From Ignavibacteria bacterium (GTDB taxonomy: Bacteria; Bacteroidota; Ignavibacteria; Kapaibacteriales; Kapaibacteriaceae): DNA of 64,000 nt. Position numbers and translations under genes: made by a program. Within the stretch, counting starts at the first letter, position 1, and every line of letters starts with the position of its first letter. The notes under the pieces were generated by a model, which was not told where the DNA came from, did no database searches, and saw nothing but the letters and a program-made list of their open reading frames with translations. The stretch is from contig JADJIQ010000005.1 of NCBI GenBank assembly GCA_016707005.1, positions 558,001 to 622,000 on the forward strand. Reading direction: 5' to 3'. This document shows, piece by piece, positions 7,770 through 16,121 of this stretch.

Positions 7770-8746
7770 TTCTTTACCTTAGCCTGCTTGACGATCGCAA
7801 GCACCTTCCGGTCGATATCATAATCTCGATCATCGCTCCCAGACGCAAAGGACAGCGTCATCTCGAGCCACGATCTCAGCTCCTTCAGCTCAACGCAAGA
7901 AAGCCGAGCGATCCATGCATGGTCTGCAGACATGATCGCGCGCTCATACAGCGATAGGCCGCTGTGAAGCGTCACCATCAGATCCTGTCTCGGCGCAAAG
8001 TTGAATTGCACAAGAACGAGAACGCCGTTCTCAACTGACCACACCACATCGGGCTGACGTGGTCCGTCGTCATAGTAATGATCATAGCCAACGCTGTCTG
8101 CACGCACCGCACGACCTGTTGGCTTCCATGGTAGTTGGGTAACAGTATCACCGATGAACGTTGCAGGAACGCCAATAAGCCGCCCCTTACCGCCATCCAC
8201 CGTCAACCGGAATGTATCGATCGACCCACCTTGCCAATGCGTTCCTGTGGTAAGTCTGTAGGGCACATGGATGGGCGCATCAACACTGCTTCCAGCGTTG
8301 AAACGATACGAGTGTTTTACACGTGTTCTGCCGCGAGGGAACGTAGCATCGAAGAGATAGACAAAGTCCTCAGCATAGAGATGCAAGTTCTGCGAACGTT
8401 CAGCGGGAGTGACCTTGCGGATCTTCCAGACAAGCTTCTTCCCATTGACAACAACGGTGAAGTTCTTGATCTGTGGCTTGCTTTGAAGATTCTCCGACAC
8501 ATCACCAAAGGCAGGGGGCGTTACAAATCCGACAGTGATGGTCTTCGTCGGACCATCGTTGACGAAGACATACTCCACATCGATCCGTGCTTCCTTACCC
8601 CGGATGGTGATCTTCAGATCTTCTCGCACCATGCGAATCGTACTGTCGCGAAGAGGAAGAAGAGTACTGCCCGACGCTTCAAAGGAACTGTCGTTAGCAT
8701 AGGCCGAACAACAGGAGAGGAGAAACAGCAGGACAACCGCTACCAT
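7757..8746 (-). CDS. exported DUF4424-like protein
   Basis: A 329-residue protein with a clear signal peptide (hydrophobic residues 2-16, cleavage probably after AYA). The mature start NDSSFEASGSTLLPLRDS followed by an EDLKITIRG strand resembles DUF4424, an exported beta-rich family without known function. The start ATG overlaps the purK stop, so the two are probably cotranscribed although unrelated in pathway. The family call rests on remembered pattern only. The 3' end overlaps the LptF/G gene. Confidence 0.55.
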   Translation of the reverse strand: MVAVVLLFLLSCCSAYANDSSFEASGSTLLPLRDSTIRMVREDLKITIRGKEARIDVEYVFVNDGPTKTITVGFVTPPAFGDVSENLQSKPQIKNFTVVVNGKKLVWKIRKVTPAERSQNLHLYAEDFVYLFDATFPRGRTRVKHSYRFNAGSSVDAPIHVPYRLTTGTHWQGGSIDTFRLTVDGGKGRLIGVPATFIGDTVTQLPWKPTGRAVRADSVGYDHYYDDGPRQPDVVWSVENGVLVLVQFNFAPRQDLMVTLHSGLSLYERAIMSADHAWIARLSCVELKELRSWLEMTLSFASGSDDRDYDIDRKVLAIVKQAKVKNQCR

Positions 8747-9903
8747 ACGAAACGTTCGAGCGCCATGTTCGCCCGAGCGAATGCATCATCCACCGTTGAA
8801 CCGGTTGCGGTGAGGTGGCCCATCTTGCGGCCCATCCGCACGTCCTTCTTGCCATAGAGATGGAGTGCAACATCATCGATCTTGAGCATCTCCACCACGC
8901 TGTCCGGAATGCCACTGCCTGTTCTCTCGCCAAGAAGGTTGATCATACACGCGGCTGGCACGCGCATGGCCGGTGATCCAAGCGGCATATTGGTAACTGC
9001 GCGGACGCAATTCTCATATTGCGACGTGATGCAGGCTTCGATGGTATAGTGTCCGCTGTTGTGCGGTCGAGGAGCGATCTCATTGAAAAGGATCTCGTCA
9101 TCGGTGGTGAGGAACATCTCCACACCAAAGACCCCAACACCATTGATCGTTTCTACACATTTCAATGCGATCTCTTGTGCCCGCTTCTGTAAATGCTCTT
9201 CGATAGGAGCCGGAGCAAGCACCGTTACGCAAATGTGTCCTTGTTGAATGGTCTGCACGCATGGATAGACGGCAACTTCACCGCGCTTGTTCCTCGCTAC
9301 CATCACAGCGAGTTCCTTGGTGAACGTCACAAAGGACTCTGCAAGCAACGGACGGGGCTCCTCCCCTTCCATGAACCTCCGCCAAACCATATCGATCTCT
9401 GTATCACGCTTGATGGTGGCATTGCCATATCCATCATATCCGAAACGCCGCGTCTTGGCAACGAACGGATATCCGTGCTTCTCTCCGAAGTCGAAGAGAT
9501 CTTGTTTTGTTTCGATGACTGCAAACGCCGGAGTTGGTACGCCTACAGAAGCAAAGGTCTGCTTCTGGGTGTACTTATCCTGGACCAACCGCATCGTATC
9601 TGCTGTTGGGAATACATACCTGCGCTCTGCAATGTGATCGAGGATCTCAGGATCGATGAACTCATTCTCAAGTGTAATGATGTCCGATGCCTGAATGAAC
9701 TTCTCCAACTCTTCCGGATCCTTCCATCCGCCCGGGAATTCGAGCTTGGTCATCACGCCCGCCGGGGAGTTCTCGCCATGTTCGATCACGGCAACACGAA
9801 GCCCCATTTGATAGGCTGCCTGCGCCGTCATCTTGGCAAGCTGACCACCGCCGAGTAGGCCGAGGGTGAAGGGTTCCGAGGGGGTGTAGATGGAAGGAAG
9901 CAT
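8740..9903 (-). CDS. purK: 5-(carboxyamino)imidazole ribonucleotide synthase
   Basis: PurK is the ATP-grasp enzyme that carboxylates aminoimidazole ribonucleotide in purine synthesis. The 387-residue protein starts with the dinucleotide-like LGLLGGGQLAKM loop and contains GYPFVAKTRRFGYDGYGN (ATP-grasp lysine and glycine loop), EMFLTTDDEILFNEIAPRPHNSGH (metal-binding glutamate and substrate loop), and a C-terminal YGKKDVRMGRKMGHLTA. No purE is adjacent; another purine gene, purF, lies 23 kb away. An array of TATCTCTG units ends exactly at the upstream region, with TATCTCTC four bases before the ATG. Confidence 0.95.
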   Translation of the reverse strand: MLPSIYTPSEPFTLGLLGGGQLAKMTAQAAYQMGLRVAVIEHGENSPAGVMTKLEFPGGWKDPEELEKFIQASDIITLENEFIDPEILDHIAERRYVFPTADTMRLVQDKYTQKQTFASVGVPTPAFAVIETKQDLFDFGEKHGYPFVAKTRRFGYDGYGNATIKRDTEIDMVWRRFMEGEEPRPLLAESFVTFTKELAVMVARNKRGEVAVYPCVQTIQQGHICVTVLAPAPIEEHLQKRAQEIALKCVETINGVGVFGVEMFLTTDDEILFNEIAPRPHNSGHYTIEACITSQYENCVRAVTNMPLGSPAMRVPAACMINLLGERTGSGIPDSVVEMLKIDDVALHLYGKKDVRMGRKMGHLTATGSTVDDAFARANMALERFVW

Positions 9904-9907
9904 TGAA

Positions 9908-9968
9908 GAGAGATACAGAGATACAGAGATACAGAGTTACGGGGTTACGAGGTTACGGGGTTACGGGA
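9908..9968. repeat. AGATACAG and GTTACGGG octamer arrays
   Basis: Two back-to-back 8-bp tandem arrays between purK and the DinB-like gene: about three units of AGATACAG (9911-9935), then about four of GTTACGGG with single-base variants (9936-9968). On the minus strand the first is TATCTCTG, one base off the TAnnTTTG promoter element. The last such unit stands 4 nt before the purK ATG. The GTTACGGG array supplies the stop codon TAA of the DinB-like gene and recurs at 56551-56676. Confidence 0.85.
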
Positions 9969-10452
9969 GGGGTTGCATGCCCATGAGGGCCCATTCTTCG
10001 CGTGCGGGTCCATACACACCAGTAACGGTGAGACCATGGTGGCGCATCATTGCGGTCATTTGACCGCGGTGATGAGCTTGATGGAGAACAAGTGCATGGA
10101 GCCCCATACTCACACTCCATTGCTCTCCATACATGTCGCGCATTTCTGGAAGTGAGGCATCGGTCAAGGTTGCGTTGATAGCAGCTACCAATTCATCCGA
10201 CTTCTTGCGGTAGTCAGCTACAAGATCTGCAACCGTTGTATGAGCGGGAAACTCTTCTGTAAGGGGCAGCCCAAGCTTGTGAGGCATTTCCGTAAGAGTC
10301 TCGATGAGATGATTCGCGAGCCTGCCTAAGGTGCGGCCTTCGGGATCGACCTTTGCAGACAGACTTTCGTCCGTAAGGTGTTCAAAGATCTTGACCGTTG
10401 ATTCTGATTCATACTTCCACGTGGAGAGGAAGTCTGCGATTGATCTGAACAT
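9961..10452 (-). CDS. DinB/YfiT-like four-helix protein
   Basis: A 163-residue protein of the DinB superfamily, small four-helix bundles that bind a divalent metal and often act as thiol-dependent transferases. Three well-placed histidines (in RLANHLIET near residue 48, and LVLHQAHHRGQ near residues 126-131) give the metal triad. The N-terminal SIADFLSTWKYESESTVKIF helix fits. The start overlaps the acpS stop (TAATG). The stop TAA is the first unit of the GTTACGGG array, so the last two codons lie at its edge. The substrate is unknown. Confidence 0.8.
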   Translation of the reverse strand: MFRSIADFLSTWKYESESTVKIFEHLTDESLSAKVDPEGRTLGRLANHLIETLTEMPHKLGLPLTEEFPAHTTVADLVADYRKKSDELVAAINATLTDASLPEMRDMYGEQWSVSMGLHALVLHQAHHRGQMTAMMRHHGLTVTGVYGPAREEWALMGMQPLP

Positions 10453-10829
10453 TATACTGGCTCCTCAATGACAACAACTGCAAGACCAATGCTCCCTGTA
10501 TGGGAGAGTGTTACGTGTAGCGTGTGTTTGCCCCAGCGTTCCGCCATTTCACCAAAGAGCTCAATGACAGGTTCACCCGATGGCATGTTCTTGATACCAA
10601 CCTGCTTGAAGGACATCCCGTTGCGCATACCGGTCTTGATGGCCTTTGAAAACGCTTCCTTTGCTGCGAACCGCGCTGCATAATGCAGAAACCGCGTCTC
10701 ACCAAAACGTTCACAGTACTCGATCTCTGTCTCCGTAAAGACACGCTTCAGAAAGCGCTCCCCATACTCATCAAACGAATGTTTGATGCGCGGTACGTCA
10801 ACGATATCGGTGCCTATGCCGTGAATCAT
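10452..10829 (-). CDS. acpS: holo-[acyl-carrier-protein] synthase
   Basis: AcpS attaches the 4'-phosphopantetheine arm of CoA to acyl carrier protein, activating fatty acid synthesis. At 125 residues it is full length. The GIGTDIVDVPRI start carries the catalytic magnesium-binding Asp at residue 8, and FAAKEAFSKA carries the conserved Glu and Lys. The C-terminal HVTLSHTGSIGLAVVVI strand completes the trimer interface. It heads a two-gene unit with the DinB-like gene. An 8-bp TGCTAATG array lies immediately before its start codon. Confidence 0.95.
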   Translation of the reverse strand: MIHGIGTDIVDVPRIKHSFDEYGERFLKRVFTETEIEYCERFGETRFLHYAARFAAKEAFSKAIKTGMRNGMSFKQVGIKNMPSGEPVIELFGEMAERWGKHTLHVTLSHTGSIGLAVVVIEEPV

Positions 10830-10937
10830 GTTAATGTGCTAATGTGCTAATGTGCTAATGTGCTAATTCTAACTAGTAACTGATAACTGGTAACTAGTAA
10901 CTAGTAACTAGTAATTAGTCATTAGTCATTAGTCATC
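10830..10937. repeat. TGCTAATG, TAACTAG and TTAGTCA arrays
   Basis: Three successive short tandem arrays fill the prfB-acpS gap: four units of TGCTAATG (10832-10866), several of TAACTAG (about 10868-10917), then TTAGTCA (to about 10937). The last one enters prfB: its final codons (MTND) and stop TAA come from TGACTAA units on the minus strand. The TGACTAA word recurs at 47914-48060. Confidence 0.85.
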
Positions 10938-12035
10938 AAACTGTCTTCCAACAACAGATACGCCTTGATCAACTCATCCAGATCGCCGTCCATCACCGAT
11001 TGAACGTCTGTGATCTTCGTTTCCGTACGGTGGTCATTGACCATGGTGTAGGGTTGGAAGACGTAGCTACGGATCTGGGAGCCCCATTCGATCTTCTTCT
11101 TCGTGCCTTCGATGGCGGCTTTTGCGGCTTCTTCTTCTTCGCGACGTTTTTGGTAGAGTCTACTCTTGAGCATCTTCATCGCGTGTTCGCGGTTGAGGAG
11201 CTGTGAGCGTTCCTGCTGACAGGCAACAACGATGCCCGAGGGAATGTGACGGAGGCGAACAGCAGTTTCAACCTTGTTCACGTTTTGGCCTCCCTTACCG
11301 CCGGAGCGGAAGGTATCCATCTCTACGTCCGCCGGATTCACAACGATCTCAACATCGTCTTCTACTTCTGGGTAGACAAAGACCGATGAGAACGACGTGT
11401 GACGTCGGGCATTGGAATCGTACGGGCTGATGCGAACCAAACGGTGTACACCATTCTCCGCCTTGAGATAACCATAGGCGAACGGACCGCGGACCTCGAG
11501 CGTGCAGCTCTTGATTCCGGCAGCTTCGCCTGGCTGTTCATCGGCGAGATAGACCTCGTATTCGTGCTTTTCTGCCCACCGCGTGTACATGCGCATGAGC
11601 ATCTCTGCCCAGTCCTGTGCTTCCGTTCCACCGGCACCGGCATTGATCGTGAGGATCGCGTTGCGATTGTCATCGGGGCCGGCAAGGATCTTGCGAAGCT
11701 CCAGCTCGTCAACGGCTTTCTGGCATCGGTCGAGCTCGGCTACGATGTCGGACTCCATCGACTCGTCCTTGGCTTCTTCTGCGAGCTCGATAAGAGCTTC
11801 TACATCACCAACGGACTGTTGAGCAGACTCCCACGTAGAGACCCAGTCTTTCAGGGTAGAGGATTCCTGCATCGTCTTTTGGGCCTTTTGGGCATCGTCC
11901 CAGAAATCTGGGGCCTGGGACAACATCTCACGTTCGGCTATTTCGTCGCGCTTACGATCGATGTCAAAGGAACCTCCGAAGTTGGTCCACACGATCGCGG
12001 AGTTCGGAGATGCTGGTTTTTTGGGGTTCGAACAT
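10922..12035 (-). CDS. prfB: peptide chain release factor 2, with programmed +1 frameshift
   Basis: RF2 ends translation at UGA and UAA. The zero frame starts at ATG 12035 and encodes 23 codons starting MFEPQKTSISELRD, then meets an in-frame UGA at 11966-11964. The long second frame resumes at GAC 11965 and gives DIDRKRDEIAER onward, ending at 10922; the total is about 370 aa, normal for RF2. The SPF-type tripeptide region and the GGQ loop (FRSGGKGGQNVNKV) are intact. The upstream continuation of the second frame has no RF2 similarity, which rules out a simple unshifted start there. The promoter TATCTTTG lies 3 nt before the ATG. Confidence 0.93.
11963..11978 (-). promoter_or_regulatory. RF2 autoregulatory frameshift site
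   Basis: Read on the minus strand: CGGAGG, three bases, CTT TGA C. This is the classic RF2 arrangement: an internal Shine-Dalgarno-like block three bases before a CUU codon, followed by an in-frame UGA and a C. When RF2 is scarce, ribosomes slip +1 from CUU to UUU and continue. Confidence 0.93.
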
Positions 12036-12038
12036 CCA

Positions 12039-12046
12039 CAAAGATA
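12039..12046 (-). promoter_or_regulatory. prfB -7 promoter element
   Basis: TATCTTTG on the minus strand is an exact TAnnTTTG element, with only TGG between it and the prfB ATG. If the element covers about -11 to -4, transcription starts at or next to the A of ATG. It lies 11 nt after the stop of the DUF5686 gene. Confidence 0.7.
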
Positions 12047-12057
12047 CGTTTTACACG

Positions 12058-14520
12058 TTACAGGAGTGGACTGCTCAACGTGATGGCCCACCCAAAGGAA
12101 CCCTTAGGAGCAAGCGGGCCAACAGGCCACATGGCATCGAATCGAAGCCAGAACAGGTCGCTCACAAAGGTAGGGATGCGTCCCACAGCAAAGCCGGCTT
12201 CCATATAGATGCCGGGGGTGGAGTCAAACACCTGGCCGGGAACAACTGGTTGGGCGCGCTGAGTAACGTTAAGGGCTGCGAACCGACCGATGAGGTCCAC
12301 GCCCCGTCCGGAGGAGAACGTTGGCAGGCCAACAAGGCGCCACCACATATCAGAGAAGTTGTGTTCGGTCACAACCGAAGCGAACTCTGTTCCGGCAAAT
12401 GCATTGATGCTTGCCGTTGTGAAGTCGAGGCGAGAACCAAGGATCGGGAAACGTCGAGCTGTCACAAACCGACCTTGTGTAGGAGTTTGCGTGGACTGAA
12501 TGCCGGCGTGCACCGTTACATCCAACTCCATGGGCATGTAGCCCGTAGTAAACGTTGGAATACGCGCATCGATGGCGGCATCTACGCTCCAGAAGTCAAC
12601 ATCGGTCTGTGTTTCGCGACCAAGAAGCCCGTTCACTCGCATCGTGACGGGAGAAGCGGTTCCCATGAAGGCATCAATGATCCCCGGTTCGAGAAATGTC
12701 CCAGCGAGCTGAAGCATCTGATAGTCGCCGGCAACGGCAGGGATGGAAACCCTGTCCACTGTTTCAACGAGCGGCATATTGATGTGTCGAGTCCATGAGC
12801 CGCTCAAAGCGATGTTTACGTCGTCTGTCTTGAGAGAGGCACCGGCCTCCCATCCGTCGCGACGGAAGAAGTCAAAGTTGTCGGTGTAGAGCAAACTCGA
12901 AAGGTGGAGGAAGTCGAGTCGCTTTACGATAGTGCGGGACTCCTGGACCGTTGCCAGAGACGACATCACCGTCCCAAAGAGCTTCACGTGGACATCGTCG
13001 TTCTTGATTGCGCTGATCTCTAGATCCACGCTACCCACCTTGGTGTCCTTATCTCCAAAGCCCCCTCCAACAGAAAGCTGTATGGGGCTCCAAGACACGT
13101 TGAGTGTACCACCGTAGATCACTCCGGTGATCGAAGAACGGTCGAGCATGGGGTCCACACCAACGGTTACCCCACCAACGGTGAAGAGATTCCACAACGA
13201 TGTCCGTACACCATCACTGCCTTGACGTGTGGTGTCCTTGTTATTGCCACCCTCCCTCTTCACACTGTCCTGTCGTTGATAGATCCTGCGTTCTTCATCT
13301 GATGGTTCCGCGAATGCATGCTCTTCCCAGAACTCTGGCTTGGTTGAGTCAGCTGCGGCGTCCACGGTGACAGTGCTGTTCTCTTTCTCGATCCGAACTG
13401 TTGCGCCCCCTGCCTCTGTTCTTGAGGTTGCTTTACCGGAGATCGGCGGAGACAGAAGAGAGTCGTCGATCGGGACATTGATGGCTACATCCGTCACATA
13501 CGTCTGTGCGGCAACATCTGCCGAGATCTCCATGAGTCCGGCGATGATGCGGATCTTTGCCAAAGCGGTAACGTTCTGATAGGTAGGCGCCCAAATGGTA
13601 TCGTTCACCTTTTCATACCGTTGTTCATAGGTGAGATCCTTCAGGAACGGAAAAGCTGTTTCGTCGGTAGGGGAGAATTTTGCTGCCACAACCTGATAGG
13701 TACCTTCCACGATAGTCAGTGTACCCTCAAAACCCGGGAACACTCGTGCTTTTGGTTCAAAGGCCAACTCATAGACCATCTGATCGCCAAGGGGCTTCTT
13801 GCCGAGTAATGTGTAGGTGTATTCGTCAAGCGCATCCTTGCCAAGGGGCGTCACCATTGTTGTCTTGATGAGCGTTATCTCGTCCTGTGTGAAGTCAAAG
13901 AAGTCATCGAACACCGCCAGATTATCCTGTGCACTCACGTTGGCCGTCTGCCGGCGCTGCAGGATACGAACGTGTTTCTTGGGGTTGGGACTGCGTCTGT
14001 CGTAGATCTTGGAGAATGTTTCGGTAATGCTGTTCTCCGGGCCGGAATTCCCCTCATCCAGCCCACCCATATCGATGTTCACTTTCAGCTTTGAATAGGT
14101 AGTGCTAACGATCGAGGTGATCCTCTTTGCGTTCGCTTCCTTACGCTCTACAGCACGTTTGATGATCTCTTCAGGTGTGATCTCTCCAACAACTTTCACG
14201 CCGGTCAATGACGTTGCAGATGAAGGCAGCGTGATCGTCATCACCGTCTGACTCAGGTCGATCCGAACAACCTTCTCTCGGTATCCCACGCTTCGAACTC
14301 GAAGAGTAGTAGCTCCTTTGGGAAGGGGCAAGCGGAATCGCCCACCTGAGCGGGTGTACGTTCCCGTTGTAGTGCCTTCTACCCGAATTGAAGCACCATG
14401 GATCGGCTCCATCGATGCACTGTCAACAACGGTTCCCGTTATGACCGTCGCTGACTGGTTCTGCGAAAAACACATGCCCACTTGGAGGACAGATGCGAGT
14501 ATTAGGATGGCGATCTTCAT
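12058..14520 (-). CDS. DUF5686/carboxypeptidase-regulatory-like outer-membrane protein
   Basis: An 820-residue exported protein. A signal peptide occupies residues 1-20 (MKIAILILASVLQVGMCFSQ). It is followed by a CarboxypepD_reg-like Ig domain (GTVVDSASMEPIHGASIRVEG, about 28-110) of the kind that precedes TonB receptors and DUF5686 barrels. The middle carries the PEEIIKRAVERKEANAKRI helix typical of DUF5686, and the rest is beta-rich with alternating aromatic residues, consistent with an outer-membrane barrel. The start is ATG 14520, chosen because the signal peptide begins there. The molecular function of the family is unknown. Confidence 0.75.
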   Translation of the reverse strand: MKIAILILASVLQVGMCFSQNQSATVITGTVVDSASMEPIHGASIRVEGTTTGTYTRSGGRFRLPLPKGATTLRVRSVGYREKVVRIDLSQTVMTITLPSSATSLTGVKVVGEITPEEIIKRAVERKEANAKRITSIVSTTYSKLKVNIDMGGLDEGNSGPENSITETFSKIYDRRSPNPKKHVRILQRRQTANVSAQDNLAVFDDFFDFTQDEITLIKTTMVTPLGKDALDEYTYTLLGKKPLGDQMVYELAFEPKARVFPGFEGTLTIVEGTYQVVAAKFSPTDETAFPFLKDLTYEQRYEKVNDTIWAPTYQNVTALAKIRIIAGLMEISADVAAQTYVTDVAINVPIDDSLLSPPISGKATSRTEAGGATVRIEKENSTVTVDAAADSTKPEFWEEHAFAEPSDEERRIYQRQDSVKREGGNNKDTTRQGSDGVRTSLWNLFTVGGVTVGVDPMLDRSSITGVIYGGTLNVSWSPIQLSVGGGFGDKDTKVGSVDLEISAIKNDDVHVKLFGTVMSSLATVQESRTIVKRLDFLHLSSLLYTDNFDFFRRDGWEAGASLKTDDVNIALSGSWTRHINMPLVETVDRVSIPAVAGDYQMLQLAGTFLEPGIIDAFMGTASPVTMRVNGLLGRETQTDVDFWSVDAAIDARIPTFTTGYMPMELDVTVHAGIQSTQTPTQGRFVTARRFPILGSRLDFTTASINAFAGTEFASVVTEHNFSDMWWRLVGLPTFSSGRGVDLIGRFAALNVTQRAQPVVPGQVFDSTPGIYMEAGFAVGRIPTFVSDLFWLRFDAMWPVGPLAPKGSFGWAITLSSPLL

Positions 14521-14603
14521 AGAACACTGTGTACGCTGCAGAAGGGGTTTCAGTTGCACGAGATCTGGCTAATGGGGTTTCGGCGATACGAAGAATATTT
14601 CGC

Positions 14604-14611
14604 TATGTTCG
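14604..14611 (+). promoter_or_regulatory. possible -7 element of first barrel paralogue
   Basis: TATGTTCG, one base off TAnnTTTG, lies 64 nt before the ATG at 14676. The same octamer stands at the same distance before the second paralogue (15339-15346). Confidence 0.45.
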
Positions 14612-14675
14612 TCGGTGATACGTGCCCAATGCATGTGGGGCACAACGATTGTTTATCAACACGGGGGACGAATCT

Positions 14676-15299
14676 ATGTACCGACTCGTTGCATTTTTTG
14701 TCATGGGGCTAATCACCATTTCCACCACGTATGCAAATGGGGACACCACTGTTCGCTACAAAGAAGGTTCAACAGCGATGCTCTTTACGTTGAATGGTCT
14801 CGGAAATCTCGGTGCTGACAACTATCAGGGCGGGATAGGAGCCAATCACTACATCAGCAATGATATCGCACTACGAGTTGGTTTGGGTTTTGGGTTGAAT
14901 TCGTCCACTGTTAGTCAGAACGACGGTACCGGCGAAGAAGTGTCAAAATCTTCAACGATCTCTGTTTCACCAGGAATTCGATTCAATCTTGCGCACAATC
15001 GAAACATCGTGATGTACACCGGTGGCATGGTTAACCTCGGCCTCACGAACGGATCGAGCACTGTTGACGGATCTGAGACCTCTTCCTCCTCAAGTACGGA
15101 GATCGGGGCAGGTGTGTTTGCCGGCGCTGAATTCTTCCCATGGGAAAACGTAGCTCTCGGACTTGAATACCTCCTCGGCTTCTCCACTAGTAGTGGGTCA
15201 ACAACAACCGGTGGTGTAGAGTCAAATCTGCCAAGCAACACCGATATCGAACTCTCGCTCAGTACGCTTCAGTTTACCCTTTCATTCTACTTCAATTAG
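14676..15299 (+). CDS. outer-membrane beta-barrel protein, paralogue 1
   Basis: A 207-residue protein with a signal peptide (LVAFFVMGLITISTTYANG) and about eight predicted amphipathic strands, ending with the aromatic C-terminus LSFYFN expected of an outer-membrane barrel. A ribosome-binding block (GGGGGA) precedes ATG 14676; an upstream in-frame start would add residues with no signal character. About half the residues match the next gene along its length (for example AMLFTLNGLGNLGA against ALMLFTLNGLQNIGA), so the two are a tandem duplication. Ser/Thr-rich loops vary most. Ligand and role are unknown. Confidence 0.75.
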   Translation: MYRLVAFFVMGLITISTTYANGDTTVRYKEGSTAMLFTLNGLGNLGADNYQGGIGANHYISNDIALRVGLGFGLNSSTVSQNDGTGEEVSKSSTISVSPGIRFNLAHNRNIVMYTGGMVNLGLTNGSSTVDGSETSSSSSTEIGAGVFAGAEFFPWENVALGLEYLLGFSTSSGSTTTGGVESNLPSNTDIELSLSTLQFTLSFYFN

Positions 15300-15338
15300 G
15301 AAGATCAGGCCGAGAACGCATCGCCGTGATAAATTACG

Positions 15339-15346
15339 TATGTTCG
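15339..15346 (+). promoter_or_regulatory. possible -7 element of second barrel paralogue
   Basis: TATGTTCG, 64 nt before the ATG at 15411, identical in sequence and spacing to the element of the first paralogue although the intervening leaders have diverged. Confidence 0.45.
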
Positions 15347-15410
15347 AAAAACCTCCCTTGCAGCAATTGGGGGTTGGATCGTTCACATCCATTTTCATAG
15401 GGGAAGTCGT

Positions 15411-16031
15411 ATGAAACGACTAGCAACATTCGTGATGGCTGTTGTATTGGCAACAGCAGGGGTGTCGGCACAAGACGATGTATTGTGTCGTGCAAAAGCT
15501 GGAGACGCTCTGATGCTGTTTACATTGAACGGCCTTCAGAATATTGGAGCTGGTAGCTTCAATGGTGGGGTTGGCATGGGATACTACATTAGCAATGGCC
15601 TGCAGATTCGAGCTGGGGTTGGTTTCGGAACGAATTCCGAGACCGCCGGCGAAGGTGATGCCGAGGCAAAGGAAACGAACGGTTCTTTCTCGATCGTTCC
15701 GGCCCTCCGCCTTAACCTTGTCAATAGCAGCACTGTCTGTGGCTACACAGGCCTTCAGGTGGGCTTTATGTCCACAAGTGGATCAACCTCGGTTGGCGGC
15801 ACTGAGACAAGCTCTTCGTCGAGTTCAACCATCTCGGCCGGACTCATCCTTGGAGCTGAGTGGTTCGCTTGGCGTAATGTGTCTCTCTCACTTGAGTACG
15901 GATTTGGCTATTCCAGCCAATCCGGAACTGAAAAGAATGGACAGGGCACTGAAACCGACCTGCCAACCATCTCTGGGATCAACCTCGGCCTGAGCACGGT
16001 ACAGTTCGCGCTCGCTCTGTATTTCAACTAA
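15411..16031 (+). CDS. outer-membrane beta-barrel protein, paralogue 2
   Basis: A 206-residue signal-peptide-bearing barrel (MKRLATFVMAVVLATAGVSA), homologous throughout to the preceding gene, with the same NGLQNIGAGSFNGGVGMGYYISN core and an aromatic C-terminus LALYFN. It adds two cysteines (one in VLCRAKAG just after the signal, one in STVCGYTG) that the first copy lacks; they could form a disulphide. A strong terminator follows, so each copy appears to be its own transcription unit. Confidence 0.75.
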   Translation: MKRLATFVMAVVLATAGVSAQDDVLCRAKAGDALMLFTLNGLQNIGAGSFNGGVGMGYYISNGLQIRAGVGFGTNSETAGEGDAEAKETNGSFSIVPALRLNLVNSSTVCGYTGLQVGFMSTSGSTSVGGTETSSSSSSTISAGLILGAEWFAWRNVSLSLEYGFGYSSQSGTEKNGQGTETDLPTISGINLGLSTVQFALALYFN

Positions 16032-16074
16032 GACTCAGCAAAAAAAGTTAAACCTTTTTGTTTTGGGAACATCT

Positions 16075-16110
16075 CGGGTGCCATCTTTGGGTGGCACCCG
16101 TTCCTTTTTT
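16075..16110 (+). terminator. rho-independent terminator
   Basis: A perfect 9-bp stem (CGGGTGCCA with TGGCACCCG) around TCTTTGGG, followed by TTCCTTTTTT. It closes the second barrel gene. Confidence 0.9.
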
Positions 16111-16121
16111 GTAGGTCCAGC

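Noticed and set aside
9904..9968. CRISPR array
   Set aside because: The units are 7-8 bp with no spacers; they are simple tandem repeats. The same applies to the other arrays.
12036..12091. N-terminal extension of RF2 from an upstream start in the second frame
   Set aside because: The sequence has no RF2 similarity, contains the promoter, and overlaps the preceding gene; the zero-frame leader plus frameshift explains the region.
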